A stretch of DNA of 22,775 nt, taken from a virus. Where the stretch lies: positions 1-22,775 of the IMG/VR virus record IMGVR_UViG_3300037264_007288, one strand, 5' to 3'. Of this stretch, positions 14,859 to 22,202 are shown piece by piece (the stretch's first letter is position 1; each line of letters begins with the position of its first letter). Position numbers and translations under genes: made by a program. A model generated the notes under the pieces. It saw only the letters and a list, made by a program, of their open reading frames with translations, did not search any database and was not told the DNA's origin.

Positions 14859-15521
14859 ATGGAAGGTCCGGATCCACTACTGTCGGAGATCTACGGCACC
14901 GCAGCGCTGTCCGAGGTGTCGCCCCAGGATGCAGCGGTCGAGAAGATTGCGGCCGCACTAGGTGAGCAGAATATCGACTTTGACGCTCTCTCCGATGAGG
15001 AGAAGAACGAACTAGTCGAGGCCGCTTTGGCTGCCGAAGAGGGCGGAGAAGAGGCCACAGAGGAAGGTGCAGAAGAGGAGACCGAGGCTGGAGAAGCTGA
15101 GGAATCCGAGAAGACCTCCGAGGCGGCAAAGTTCGCCGAGGCAGACACGATGGGCCGCATCATGGCTCATGCGTTTAAGCAGGAGCAGGCACGGCTAGAA
15201 AAAGAGGCTGCTGCTTCCCCTGAGGATCTCAAGAAGGCCAAGAAGATGATGGGCATCAAGCAGAGACTGCAGTCCCTAAAGCGGCATGGTGGAGTCGCCG
15301 CCCGCAGAGCTGGTGCTGCTGTTGCTGGCCATGTCAGAAGCCATCCTAAGTCCTACGGTGCTGCAGGCGCCCTAGGTGCAGCCGGAGCAGGTTTTGCGGC
15401 TGGTAGGATGAGCAAGAAGAGCTCAGCATCCGTTCTCGATTCGTACATCGAGGCACGGGCGGCAGAGCAGACAGCTGAGATCCTAGCGGATCTCGGTGTT
15501 GACGCATCACAGCTGGGGTAA
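14859..15521 (+). CDS. Acidic scaffold-like head protein (220 aa)
   Basis: ATG 14859 is preceded by AAAGGAGG 4 bases upstream; an ATG at 14844 lies before that SD and is less likely. Residues 59-92 are almost all Glu, Ala, Gly and Thr, giving a very acidic stretch. Residues 100-150 are basic and helical (HAFKQEQARLEKEAA), and 166-182 form a Gly/Ala-rich hydrophobic patch (YGAAGALGAAGAGFAAGR) before an MSKKSS stretch. The end is a short helix (AEQTAEILADLGVD). Placement between the protease and capsid genes, low complexity and charge segregation suit a scaffold or internal head protein, which the protease would then cut. Function is inferred from context. Preceded by the nested stem element. 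Confidence 0.72.
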   Translation: MEGPDPLLSEIYGTAALSEVSPQDAAVEKIAAALGEQNIDFDALSDEEKNELVEAALAAEEGGEEATEEGAEEETEAGEAEESEKTSEAAKFAEADTMGRIMAHAFKQEQARLEKEAAASPEDLKKAKKMMGIKQRLQSLKRHGGVAARRAGAAVAGHVRSHPKSYGAAGALGAAGAGFAAGRMSKKSSASVLDSYIEARAAEQTAEILADLGVDASQLG

Positions 15522-15536
15522 GTATCTCGGACTGAA

Positions 15537-15574
15537 CCGGGGAGGAGGAGTTCGAAAGAGCCTCTCCTCTCCGG
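15537..15574 (+). repeat. Imperfect inverted repeat between two head genes
   Basis: CCGG at 15537-15540 and at 15571-15574 frame purine-rich and pyrimidine-rich arms (GGAGGAGGAG versus CTCTCCTCTC) that pair with bulges. It lies about 10 bases before the SD AGGAGG of the next gene. The pyrimidine arm could also pair with that SD and mask it. No terminator T run. Confidence 0.35.
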
Positions 15575-15595
15575 AGGTCCACTAGGAGGAACTTG

Positions 15596-16087
15596 ATGGA
15601 AGCGGTATCGAGTGTGGATATGATCAAAGCGGCGGAGTCACTAAGCTACGCCAAGTTTCAAGCCGAGAGAACTTCTCGGTTACTTGATCGTCTACCAACA
15701 CAAGACCTTACTAAAATATCCGCGACCATGAACTTAAAGCATCTAAGTCTCAAGCAAGCTTCCCTAGCGGATCGTCTTGGTAGGACACTAGCAAGAACTA
15801 AAATGGCAGCACCAGTCCCAGTGGATGTTATAGCTAGGGCTGCTTCAAGATATCGGGCAGGATCCAGGGCAATTAAAAAGCCAGCGGTAAAGGCCATGCA
15901 GCTTCTACGTGGAAGACCACTTACTAAATTGTTCCAGGACTATAAGGGAGAAAAAGGTGTTGGGGCTGCTATAGCAAGATTCAAAGCAGATCCAGGTAGG
16001 ACCCTATTCCAGGCAGCTAAAGGAGCTGTGGTCCCAGGAGCTTTGTTATACGGGGGTACACGGCTACTAGCCGGAAGCGAGCAGTGA
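15596..16087 (+). CDS. Basic head-module protein with C-terminal hydrophobic segment (163 aa)
   Basis: ATG 15596 follows AGGAGG by 6 bases; a TTG directly before it is less likely. The protein is basic, with Arg/Lys-rich helices (RLGRTLARTKM, RYRAGSRAIKKPAVKAM). Residues 138-160 (LFQAAKGAVVPGALLYGGTRLLAG) form a Gly/Ala-rich hydrophobic end, similar in style to segments in three other proteins here. The stop overlaps the next start as GTGA. There is no recognised family; the role may be internal virion protein or DNA-binding. Confidence 0.68.
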   Translation: MEAVSSVDMIKAAESLSYAKFQAERTSRLLDRLPTQDLTKISATMNLKHLSLKQASLADRLGRTLARTKMAAPVPVDVIARAASRYRAGSRAIKKPAVKAMQLLRGRPLTKLFQDYKGEKGVGAAIARFKADPGRTLFQAAKGAVVPGALLYGGTRLLAGSEQ

Positions 16088-16335
16088 TTGTAGAGCAGTA
16101 CTCGGCTTGTACTGAGGAGCTGAGAAAGATAGCGGTACAGTTCAACATGCCGGGTTTGAAGTTGTTCAAGACGAAGTTAAGGGCGCAGACAGTAAGCGGG
16201 TTAAAGCCAGGTACGGCTCCCAAACCTGCGCAGCTCCCGAAGAAGACGATGAACATGGCGATGTCGCCAGAGATTTCTGTAGGTGAAGCAGGGAGGACGG
16301 GTGAAAGTATCCAGCCTCCCCCAGTGCGAACGTAA
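16084..16335 (+). CDS. Small protein with N-terminal ELRKIA tag (83 aa)
   Basis: GTG 16084 overlaps the previous stop (GTGA). The N terminus, MIVEQYSACTEELRKIA, aligns with the starts of the proteins at 22195 (MDKYSAMTNELLKLA) and 22455 (MNYQSMRSELEKLA). The rest is Lys/Pro-rich, low in structure (TAPKPAQLPKKTMNMAMSP), and probably disordered. No SD is obvious, so translation is likely coupled. Function unknown. It sits among head-assembly genes. Confidence 0.65.
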   Translation: MIVEQYSACTEELRKIAVQFNMPGLKLFKTKLRAQTVSGLKPGTAPKPAQLPKKTMNMAMSPEISVGEAGRTGESIQPPPVRT

Positions 16336-16351
16336 CCAGGAGGAGGGTCTC

Positions 16352-17392
16352 ATGAGCGGTTTGCCCACGATGAAGGAAATGCTTGCTGCAGCTCTTCAGG
16401 AATCTGAGGAAGCGCTTCACAAGCAGGCTTCGGGGACTGAGGAGAAGGTTGAGGCCCCAGCCTCCGAGCAAAAGACAGAGACGAAAGAGCAGGCAGAGAA
16501 TATTAAGCTAGCCTCTGCGGATCTCCTAACTCTCGCTGATCAGCTTGATGAAGTGGCTGACCAGTTGACTAAAGAAGCTTCCGTACAGGGGAGCGCAATG
16601 AGTCAGGTTCTGGCTAAGCTGGCTGTTCAGAATGCTACACGGCCCCCAAAGGGCAGTGCTGCACCTGGCCCTGCCTACCATCCACAGGCTCAGACAAACA
16701 TGGGGACTTTCCTGAAGGGTAAAGAGCCCAAAAAGGATAAGTCCAGGCTCTCCAATATTCCTATGGCTCCTCCGATGGAGTCAGTGAATAAGCTGGAGAC
16801 CAACGTGCGTGAGGATGCCGCGGTGCATCAGGAGACCCCGGATAACATCCTGAAGACTTCCGCTGAACGTCGGCAGAAAATCGCCGCTATTGCTCAGCGG
16901 GTGATGAGGAAGCTCGCCGGAGAGGATGTCTCTTCCGCGAAGATAGGTGCTCCAAAGGCGACTCGAAACCTCGCAGACGAAGCTGCGCCAGCGCAGCCTC
17001 AACAGGGGGATCGGTCGTTGATTAGCTCCAACGAAGCGGCTACCAGGTACACCAAGCGACAGGCGAAGGCCACCCCGAAGAAGGTCCTCAAGGACGTTCT
17101 CCAGGAGCCGGCGTTAAGCAAGGCAACTGATAGCAAGCTTCAGGAGAACCTGGTTAATACAGGTGCGGCTGGCGTGAAGATCTCCAGTGCCCAGCGTTCT
17201 GCTGTGCTAGGGGAACTTCAGAAGGTGGCTTCACGAGTCGGGAGTCCGGAGCATGCCTGGCTCAATCAGCAAGTCCACCGGTTCCGTGAGAAGCGTGCTG
17301 CCGCAGCGCGTAGTCGTGAGTCCATCCGGGGTGCTGTTGAGAAGGCGTCCTTCTTCAACCCGGGGACCTCTAGGGAAGGAGGAGAGCAGTGA
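16352..17392 (+). CDS. Head-module protein with helical, charged N-terminal region (346 aa)
   Basis: ATG 16352 is chosen over an earlier in-frame start because AGGAGGAGG lies 6-7 bases upstream. The first 90 residues are charged helix (MKEMLAAALQESEEALHKQASG), then a coil-like stretch (LADQLDEVADQLTKEAS). A Pro-rich linker (about 107-135) leads to a basic helical second half (AERRQKIAAIAQRVMRKLAGED). The C terminus is Arg-rich (WLNQQVHRFREKRAAAARSR). There is no catalytic motif. It looks like a scaffold or internal head protein from composition and position two genes before the decoration-like protein. The stop overlaps the next start as GTGA. Confidence 0.72.
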   Translation: MSGLPTMKEMLAAALQESEEALHKQASGTEEKVEAPASEQKTETKEQAENIKLASADLLTLADQLDEVADQLTKEASVQGSAMSQVLAKLAVQNATRPPKGSAAPGPAYHPQAQTNMGTFLKGKEPKKDKSRLSNIPMAPPMESVNKLETNVREDAAVHQETPDNILKTSAERRQKIAAIAQRVMRKLAGEDVSSAKIGAPKATRNLADEAAPAQPQQGDRSLISSNEAATRYTKRQAKATPKKVLKDVLQEPALSKATDSKLQENLVNTGAAGVKISSAQRSAVLGELQKVASRVGSPEHAWLNQQVHRFREKRAAAARSRESIRGAVEKASFFNPGTSREGGEQ

Positions 17393-17769
17393 AGCCAGAG
17401 GAAGTCGGCAATCTTCTCAAAAATGCCGCAGTGTCATTGCGTGAGGTGACTCAGCAGCGTGATGAGGCTCTCACCAAACTAGCGGAGAAGGAGAAGAGGA
17501 ATAGGGCCGAGAAGATCGCCTCCACGATGGTATCGAGAGGCTACCTGTCAGAGACCGACCATTCTGAAAAGGTCGAGGAACTGTCAGCTAGCGAAGAACT
17601 CGATGTTATCGAGAAGGCTCTGGACCTAGCCTCCGCTCCAGAAGAGGTAGCAAAGCTTGCGACCGTCGGCATGCGGCCGGCGGGGAACGGACTCTCTCAG
17701 TTTGAGCAGTTCGTCCTCAGTCATGGTTCGGTGGTGGATGTAGCCACCGATTTTTCTAGTGTCAGCTAA
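17389..17769 (+). CDS. Small head-module protein with SQFEQ C-terminal motif (126 aa)
   Basis: A GTG start in a GTGA overlap, with GGAGGAG upstream. Residues 11-45 form a charged helix, probably coiled coil (VTQQRDEALTKLAEKEK). The middle contains a helix-rich acidic part (EELSASEELDVIEKALDL). Residues 102-111 (LSQFEQFVLS) match the first ten residues of the 248-residue protein at 12319. The C terminus is Ser/Val-rich. Function unknown; it could be a scaffold fragment or a capsid-binding accessory, given its place directly before the shell genes. Confidence 0.68.
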   Translation: MKPEEVGNLLKNAAVSLREVTQQRDEALTKLAEKEKRNRAEKIASTMVSRGYLSETDHSEKVEELSASEELDVIEKALDLASAPEEVAKLATVGMRPAGNGLSQFEQFVLSHGSVVDVATDFSSVS

Positions 17770-17784
17770 GAAAGGAGCAGAGTA

Positions 17785-18333
17785 ATGGCTCTTAGACTTA
17801 AGACCGAAAGCCAGGCAATCCTCCTGAGGGATCTTTCGGTAGCGGCTGCGGTTCGTGATCGTCTAGTTGGTACGAACGCAAACGCTGTCGAGGCAGGGGA
17901 ATTTGCAGCTCAGACGGCTTCCACCACGGCGGTGGAGGATGAAGCAACTCTAGGTGCAATTACCGGAGACGTTGTCGCTGCCTTCGGTGGTGGCACCTTC
18001 CCCTCTAACGAGGGGCTACTGTATCAGGTCTTCACTGAACGTGGCCGATACGACGTACAGGCCATCGACAAACTGACGGTACTATGGGGATACCCCTATG
18101 AGGCGGAGACTAATGTCTACGACTCAACCGGGAATATCACCATTGGTCAGCCTTTGACCGTCAAGGTGGGGACACAGACTGGCACCACGGCTCGCCTAGT
18201 ATTGGCGAAGCCAACACTTGCTGGTCAGTTTGTGTATGCCTTCGCACTGAACGCAGTGGCAGCGACGTCGCTACCACTAGGCAGGACGTTCCTGCGGTTC
18301 AAGTTCGTTGGTCCGTCCTACCTCACTGCCTAA
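17785..18333 (+). CDS. Probable capsid decoration or shell-associated protein (182 aa)
   Basis: The start is set by AAAGGAG about 9 bases upstream. After an N-terminal helix (LRDLSVAAAVRDRLVGTN) the protein is beta-rich, Gly/Thr-rich and soluble, with no Cys and few Lys, as in small decoration proteins (TTAVEDEATLGAITGDVVAAFGG, later TVKVGTQTGTTARLVLAK). It lies directly before the major capsid gene, the usual place for decoration proteins, and like that gene uses codons typical of high expression. The assignment rests on position and composition and not on a recognised family. Confidence 0.62.
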   Translation: MALRLKTESQAILLRDLSVAAAVRDRLVGTNANAVEAGEFAAQTASTTAVEDEATLGAITGDVVAAFGGGTFPSNEGLLYQVFTERGRYDVQAIDKLTVLWGYPYEAETNVYDSTGNITIGQPLTVKVGTQTGTTARLVLAKPTLAGQFVYAFALNAVAATSLPLGRTFLRFKFVGPSYLTA

Positions 18334-18340
18334 GTTTAAC

Positions 18341-18367
18341 GGCATAGGCAGTGGTGGCCTAGTCGCC
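18341..18367 (+). repeat. Small hairpin in the major capsid leader
   Basis: GGC (18341-18343) and TAGGC (18345-18349) pair with GCCTA (18357-18361) and GCC (18365-18367) around a 7-base loop. It stops a few bases before the AAAGGAG that serves the capsid gene. No T run follows. It may protect the abundant capsid message or be chance. Confidence 0.3.
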
Positions 18368-18386
18368 TGAAAGGAGAAGATATAAG

Positions 18387-19544
18387 ATGAGCGTTCCAGC
18401 TTCCACCTTCAATCAGCTCTTCGCATCGGCCATCGATACTAGCGAAGGCCGGGAGAAGATCGCGCAGTATGGAGGCACCTACATCAGAGATCGTCTGAGA
18501 GAGGTGTCCTTCGCAAGAAAGGTCCTGCCACCCGAAATGGTCACGCGTAGTGACCTACAGCGCTCGGTAAACCACGATACGCTAGTCAAGATCGTGGATA
18601 TTGAGCCGAAGTCTCGGGCGATGGCGATCACGTTCCGTGGTCGTCCAACAGCTCGGTTCATTAGGGGTGCTCGTTATGAGATCCCCTTCTTCTCGATCAC
18701 GTCGGAAATGTTCGAGAAGACCGAGCAGGAACTCCTAGCCTACGAGATGCCCATCACGAAAGTGATTGAGGACAACTCGGTCAAGGATATTCAGGAGATC
18801 GAGGACCGGCAGTTCCTGTTGTATATCGAAGCCGCGGTCAACTCGACCATGACTGAGGTATACGACGGTGTGGTAACAGCGGGTAACTACTCGACGGATG
18901 CGTTCGATTCAACGAACGTGAACGCTGGGGACTTCCCTCTGATCATCGGTTCAGTTGGTACCACGAAGATCAAGGGTGAACTGGCGCTATCGGCCGCCCC
19001 GGACTTTGTGGTTCGTCCGGTCCAGAGGAACGACTTCGTTACGTTGTTCAAGCTCCTTGATGGAGCTCGGCTGCGTGCGAATCGGATCCTGATCACCGAA
19101 GTCGATTTCGACGATATTCTGCAGTGGACTCTGCAGGATAATGGTGACAAGATCCAGTCTGAGACGACCACGGATGGCTACAAGTACGGCAATATCCTAG
19201 GTCGGGCTTTGATTCGTACCATCAAGACCGATATTCTCCGTGCGGGGAATATCTATTGCTTCACCGAGCCGAAGTTCCTTGGGAACTTCTTCGTCCTGAA
19301 TAACACCAAGTTCTACATTGATAAGAGGGCAAATCTTATCATGTGGCAGAGCTGGGAAGATATCGGGATGGGGATCGGGAACATCCGGTCCGTCGTGAAG
19401 CTAGAGCTGTACAGCGGTTCGGTCAACCCCGCCAACACCACGGCTGGCTTCGCTGCTGCGTTGCCATCCGCTGAAGGTGCGTTGGGTGCAGAGAACCACC
19501 GCGCCGATGAGGGCAGAACCTTCCCCCAGGTGGATCAGTTCTAA
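18387..19544 (+). CDS. Major capsid protein
   Basis: The shell protein (385 residues) with an HK97-like fold. The start has AAAGGAG 10 bases upstream. Recognisable stretches: an N-terminal arm (REVSFARKVLPPEMV), an E-loop-like region (ITFRGRPTARFI), a long helix with a run of acidic residues (DIQEIEDRQFLLYIEAAVN), the LITEVDFDDILQWTLQD helix and a C-terminal core that contains GNIYCFTEPKFLGNFFVLNNTKF. The KFYIDKRANLIMWQSWEDIGMG segment matches a capsid family I know from other tailed phages. Codon use is biased (many GAG, AAG, ATC, CGT), as in highly expressed genes. The only catalytic partner would be the upstream protease. A strong hairpin follows. Confidence 0.85.
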   Translation: MSVPASTFNQLFASAIDTSEGREKIAQYGGTYIRDRLREVSFARKVLPPEMVTRSDLQRSVNHDTLVKIVDIEPKSRAMAITFRGRPTARFIRGARYEIPFFSITSEMFEKTEQELLAYEMPITKVIEDNSVKDIQEIEDRQFLLYIEAAVNSTMTEVYDGVVTAGNYSTDAFDSTNVNAGDFPLIIGSVGTTKIKGELALSAAPDFVVRPVQRNDFVTLFKLLDGARLRANRILITEVDFDDILQWTLQDNGDKIQSETTTDGYKYGNILGRALIRTIKTDILRAGNIYCFTEPKFLGNFFVLNNTKFYIDKRANLIMWQSWEDIGMGIGNIRSVVKLELYSGSVNPANTTAGFAAALPSAEGALGAENHRADEGRTFPQVDQF

Positions 19545-19562
19545 CAGGGGAAGAGCTTTACC

Positions 19563-19597
19563 GAGCTGGTACCTCGTTCGATCCGGGGTACCAGCTC
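19563..19597 (+). terminator. 14-bp hairpin with tRNA T-loop-like cap after the capsid gene
   Basis: Arms GAGCTGGTACCTCG (19563-19576) and CGGGGTACCAGCTC (19584-19597) pair over 14 bases with one G-U; the loop is TTCGATC. The top five pairs plus loop match a tRNA T-arm, and CCA follows the stem at 19598-19600. The downstream sequence (ACTTCTTGTG) is only mildly T-rich, so termination is likely but weakly supported. It could equally be an mRNA stabiliser or processing signal for the abundant capsid message. Confidence 0.5.
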
Positions 19598-19654
19598 CCA
19601 ACTTCTTGTGTATGAGATGTTGAACTTAGAAGGTAACCAACGAGGAGGCAGGAC

Positions 19655-20266
19655 ATGCCGCACGTAATCCAGCCGACGAATGATCCAGGAACGAAGGATA
19701 GTCTTCCAGTCAATGCCAATCCCCCTAAGCCGCCATTGCGGACAGGATTCCATACGCTGGATAATTCCACTTTTTCAAACGTCCAGAAGCGTCTGCCGAG
19801 ATCTCCTAGTACCTCCCGCAAGAGGGATGGCATCTACATTAGGTTGCCAGGATTGCAGGGTCGCCCAATTAGACCACGCAAGTTTATCTACGTGGCCGAT
19901 GCTGACATCATCACTCTACGGACTGTGACTATTAAATCCTCAGGTGCTGCTGGAGCTACAGCGGCAGATAGCTTCGTCTTCACAGGCGATGTTGGTGAGG
20001 ATTTCGTAGCTGATGGAGTAGTTGTAGGCGATGTACTTATCCTGACTGCTGCTGGTGGATCCGATGGACGCTATGTAGTGACGGCTGTTCTCTCTGCCAC
20101 TACTCTCCAGCTAGACCAGCCTACACCAGCTACTGATGCAGCTGTAACTTACCAAGTCATAAGTCCGAATAGCTTTGTGGATGTAGTCAACCGGCTGATC
20201 GAGCAGGGGAGCCTAGAAGTCCGGACTAGCGCCGGCACAGCTCTCTTCCCGATCGTTGCCTTATAA
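19655..20266 (+). CDS. Beta-rich probable virion protein (203 aa)
   Basis: ATG 19655 has GGAGG 7 bases upstream. The N-terminal 70 residues are Pro/Arg-rich and probably unstructured. Residues about 95-160 are beta-rich and follow the plan F-x-A-D-G-V-V-V-G-D-V-L-I-L, G-R-Y-V-V-T-A-V, T-L-Q-L-D, a pattern that recurs in small beta-domains of phage virion proteins. A helix (VVNRLIEQGSL) leads to the C terminus. Its place between capsid and neck genes suggests a head-tail or surface component. I have no family name for it. Confidence 0.68.
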   Translation: MPHVIQPTNDPGTKDSLPVNANPPKPPLRTGFHTLDNSTFSNVQKRLPRSPSTSRKRDGIYIRLPGLQGRPIRPRKFIYVADADIITLRTVTIKSSGAAGATAADSFVFTGDVGEDFVADGVVVGDVLILTAAGGSDGRYVVTAVLSATTLQLDQPTPATDAAVTYQVISPNSFVDVVNRLIEQGSLEVRTSAGTALFPIVAL

Positions 20267-20277
20267 GGAGCTAGTCA

Positions 20278-20676
20278 ATGGCTGATAAATTCGTGAACAT
20301 CAGCAAGCGTCCCCTCTCTATCTTTGGCCGCACCTACAAACCAGGAGAGAGCGTAGATGTCCCTAGCAACTTGAAGGATAGCCAGCAGATACAGAGGCTG
20401 GTTCGAGCCAACATGCTGCAGGCTCCAAAGATAGGGGCTGCTGCCGTTGCACCTTCAGCTCCGCCACCTCAGACAAGTCCTGCGGCGCCTCCTGCTGAGA
20501 TAACCACCCCGGCAGCTCAACCACAGGCAGAGATAGCCGCTCAGCCCGAGCAGAGCACGCCGATACCCCCGGCTGCCCCTCAGGAGGCATCTGAGCCGGC
20601 TTCTGAGCCTGTGTCTGAAGTAAAAGACGAGGCTAAGAGGGATGATAAGAAGGGCAAGAAGAGCGGAAAGAAGTAA
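20278..20676 (+). CDS. Small protein with Pro/Ala-rich linker and Lys-rich tail (132 aa)
   Basis: AAGGAG lies about 9 bases upstream. The first 45 residues form a compact domain (FVNISKRPLSIFGRTYKPGESVDVPSN) of a kind seen in small head proteins. Residues 55-110 are almost entirely Ala, Pro, Gln and Glu, hence disordered, and the C terminus ends in Lys/Asp (KDEAKRDDKKGKKSGKK). It may be a flexible capsid or connector accessory. No definite family. Confidence 0.72.
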   Translation: MADKFVNISKRPLSIFGRTYKPGESVDVPSNLKDSQQIQRLVRANMLQAPKIGAAAVAPSAPPPQTSPAAPPAEITTPAAQPQAEIAAQPEQSTPIPPAAPQEASEPASEPVSEVKDEAKRDDKKGKKSGKK

Positions 20677-20686
20677 GAGCTAGCAC

Positions 20687-21286
20687 ATGCCGGATGTCCC
20701 GCAGATTAATCTCGGGTCTGACCACCGGCTGCGGGACTGGGTTCAGCTTACCCGTGACTTCATGCGAGATTACGGGGAGCTGAATCGGCTCATGGCGGGA
20801 GAAGAAACCTCTGACCGCATGATCGCTTTTGGTCTCATGTTCACTGTGGATAAGTTCAATATCCTTCCTCCACTCATCGGCGCCTTTAGCATATCTGATA
20901 TGCCTCACTACCTTCTGCTAAAGGGCACAGCCTCCCATATCATGCAGTCGGCCGGGATCCTGCAGACTAGGAACCAGCTCGACTATTCCGCGGGTGGAGT
21001 CTCGGTAGCCCATAGCAATAAGACACCGCTATACCAGTCTTGGTCCCAAATGTGGGATTCAGAGTGGCATCAAATGGCTAAACAGTTCAAGGTCGCTATG
21101 AACATAGAGCGGGCATATGGTCATTCTGTAAGTTCAGAGTATCTTTTTCTCAATGGATTTTTTCGGGGACTTTTAAAGGGAGAGTATGTCTACAAATTGT
21201 GTAGTCTTGGGCGACTTCTATGGTACTATGTTCTGGAAAGGGCTAGCCAGTCTAAATCCTTTTCAGAAAGGTATATCTATGCCTAA
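20687..21286 (+). CDS. Head completion / neck-type protein, C-terminal end suspect (199 aa)
   Basis: The first 158 residues look like a genuine conserved protein: MPDVPQINLGSDHRLRDWV start, then TASHIMQSAGILQTRNQLDY, then KQFKVAMNIERAYGHSVSSEY. I recall comparable neck or head completion proteins that keep an N-x-E-x-A-Y-G ... SSEY end. The last ~40 residues (RGLLKGEYVYKLCSLGRLLWYY...) are unlike that part, coincide with the region before a homing endonuclease, and overlap its start. The native C terminus may therefore have been replaced. Only a weak purine run (AAGAG) precedes the ATG. Function is inferred from position and memory of the family. Confidence 0.6.
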   Translation: MPDVPQINLGSDHRLRDWVQLTRDFMRDYGELNRLMAGEETSDRMIAFGLMFTVDKFNILPPLIGAFSISDMPHYLLLKGTASHIMQSAGILQTRNQLDYSAGGVSVAHSNKTPLYQSWSQMWDSEWHQMAKQFKVAMNIERAYGHSVSSEYLFLNGFFRGLLKGEYVYKLCSLGRLLWYYVLERASQSKSFSERYIYA

Positions 21287-22202
21287 AGTACGAGTTTCAT
21301 ATCATGGTTATAGCGTAGATGAAAGTTTCTTCGAGAGAATTGACTCGGAACCAAAAGCCTACTGGTTAGGATTCTTATCCGCTGATGGCACCATCGGCAA
21401 TAACTTTATCTCTTTAAAGTTAACCGCAAGTGATCGAGATCACTTAGAGAAGTTTAAGAGAGCTCTTCAGAGTGATCATAGAATAACTGAGGAATCCAGT
21501 AGCCTTTCTTGGACAAATAAGGATGGCCAAGAAAAAATTGGGGAATACCACTCGGTCAAAGTTCACATAGGCTCCCAGAGATTGAGGAAAAGTCTAATAA
21601 AACTGGGAGTAACTCCTAGGAAGACATGGACTATAACTCCCTGCAATGAAATCCCGGAAAATATGCTTATCCACTACTGGAGGGGGGTATTTGATGGAGA
21701 TGGGAGTATTAGTCATCCCAAACCTACTCAGAGCCAGCGAATCATGCCATGGGAGATCAATATAGTCGGGAACGAAGCCATGATAAGAGGATTTGCTAGT
21801 TTTATACGTAAAGAGGTTTCTACTAGGGCACAGCCCAGAAGACACAGGGGAAATATGTGGATGTTTAGAGTTGGTGGCACCAGGCTTTGCCAACAGATTC
21901 TGCACCTACTGTATGATCGTTCTCACGAATGCCTAAGTAGGAAGAGGGCGTTAGCTGACCAAGTCTTTGAGACTGAAATTCTCAGAAAGAGTAGAGCTGA
22001 GCTCAAGCTAGATGAGCTTTTAATTCTGCGAAGAAAATATAGTTCATGGAATCAGTTAGCTAAGAGCCTAGATATGGGCTCTGGACAACTGTTCAATACT
22101 CTAAAGAGGCTAGGCCTATCAGCAGAGTCTATAACTAGACTTGGCGGAGAAGCTGGCTGGCATGCACAAGAACGAAATAAGATAGGAGCTACAAGTGGAT
22201 AA
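21279..22202 (+). CDS. LAGLIDADG homing endonuclease (307 aa)
   Basis: A site-specific DNA endonuclease of the two-motif LAGLIDADG family. Motif 1 is WLGFLSADGT (residues 29-38, catalytic D36) and motif 2 is YWRGVFDGDGSI (133-144, catalytic D141). Between them lies a basic half (KSLIKLGVTPRK). Residues 255-280 (SWNQLAKSLDMGSGQLFNTLKRLGL) resemble a helix-turn-helix used for DNA recognition. I chose ATG 21279 because AAAGG lies 8 bases upstream; the same frame is open to an ATG at 21186. It overlaps the neck gene by 8 bases and the next gene by 8. No intein splice signatures (Cys/Ser block A or a HN end) are present. Whether it is free-standing or in a group I intron is not decided. Confidence 0.88.
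   Translation: MPKVRVSYHGYSVDESFFERIDSEPKAYWLGFLSADGTIGNNFISLKLTASDRDHLEKFKRALQSDHRITEESSSLSWTNKDGQEKIGEYHSVKVHIGSQRLRKSLIKLGVTPRKTWTITPCNEIPENMLIHYWRGVFDGDGSISHPKPTQSQRIMPWEINIVGNEAMIRGFASFIRKEVSTRAQPRRHRGNMWMFRVGGTRLCQQILHLLYDRSHECLSRKRALADQVFETEILRKSRAELKLDELLILRRKYSSWNQLAKSLDMGSGQLFNTLKRLGLSAESITRLGGEAGWHAQERNKIGATSG

Noticed and set aside
14842-15163. Minus-strand frames over the acidic scaffold-like gene
   Set aside because: Arg/Pro/Ser low-complexity products that mirror the Glu/Ala repeat on the other strand, without SD.
19563-19600. A true tRNA gene at the T-arm-like hairpin
   Set aside because: The acceptor-like stem runs straight into the T arm with no D or anticodon arms, so a complete tRNA cannot be drawn. 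I see no other tRNA in the window.
20450-20640. A tandem repeat or CRISPR-like array in the Pro/Ala-rich gene
   Set aside because: The Pro/Ala/Gln/Glu linker gives a repetitive look, but no repeat unit recurs at regular spacing with different spacers. No CRISPR array was seen anywhere in the window.
21130-22200. A complete group I intron around the endonuclease
   Set aside because: A few stretches resemble group I core sequences (near 21130 and 22036), but they lie inside coding sequence, no convincing P3/P7 pairings could be drawn by eye, and no second exon is apparent before the next gene. Kept only as a test.
21186-22202. An intein encoded within the neck-type gene
   Set aside because: The endonuclease is in another frame from the neck gene, has no N-terminal splice Cys/Ser block and no HN-Cys/Ser/Thr end.
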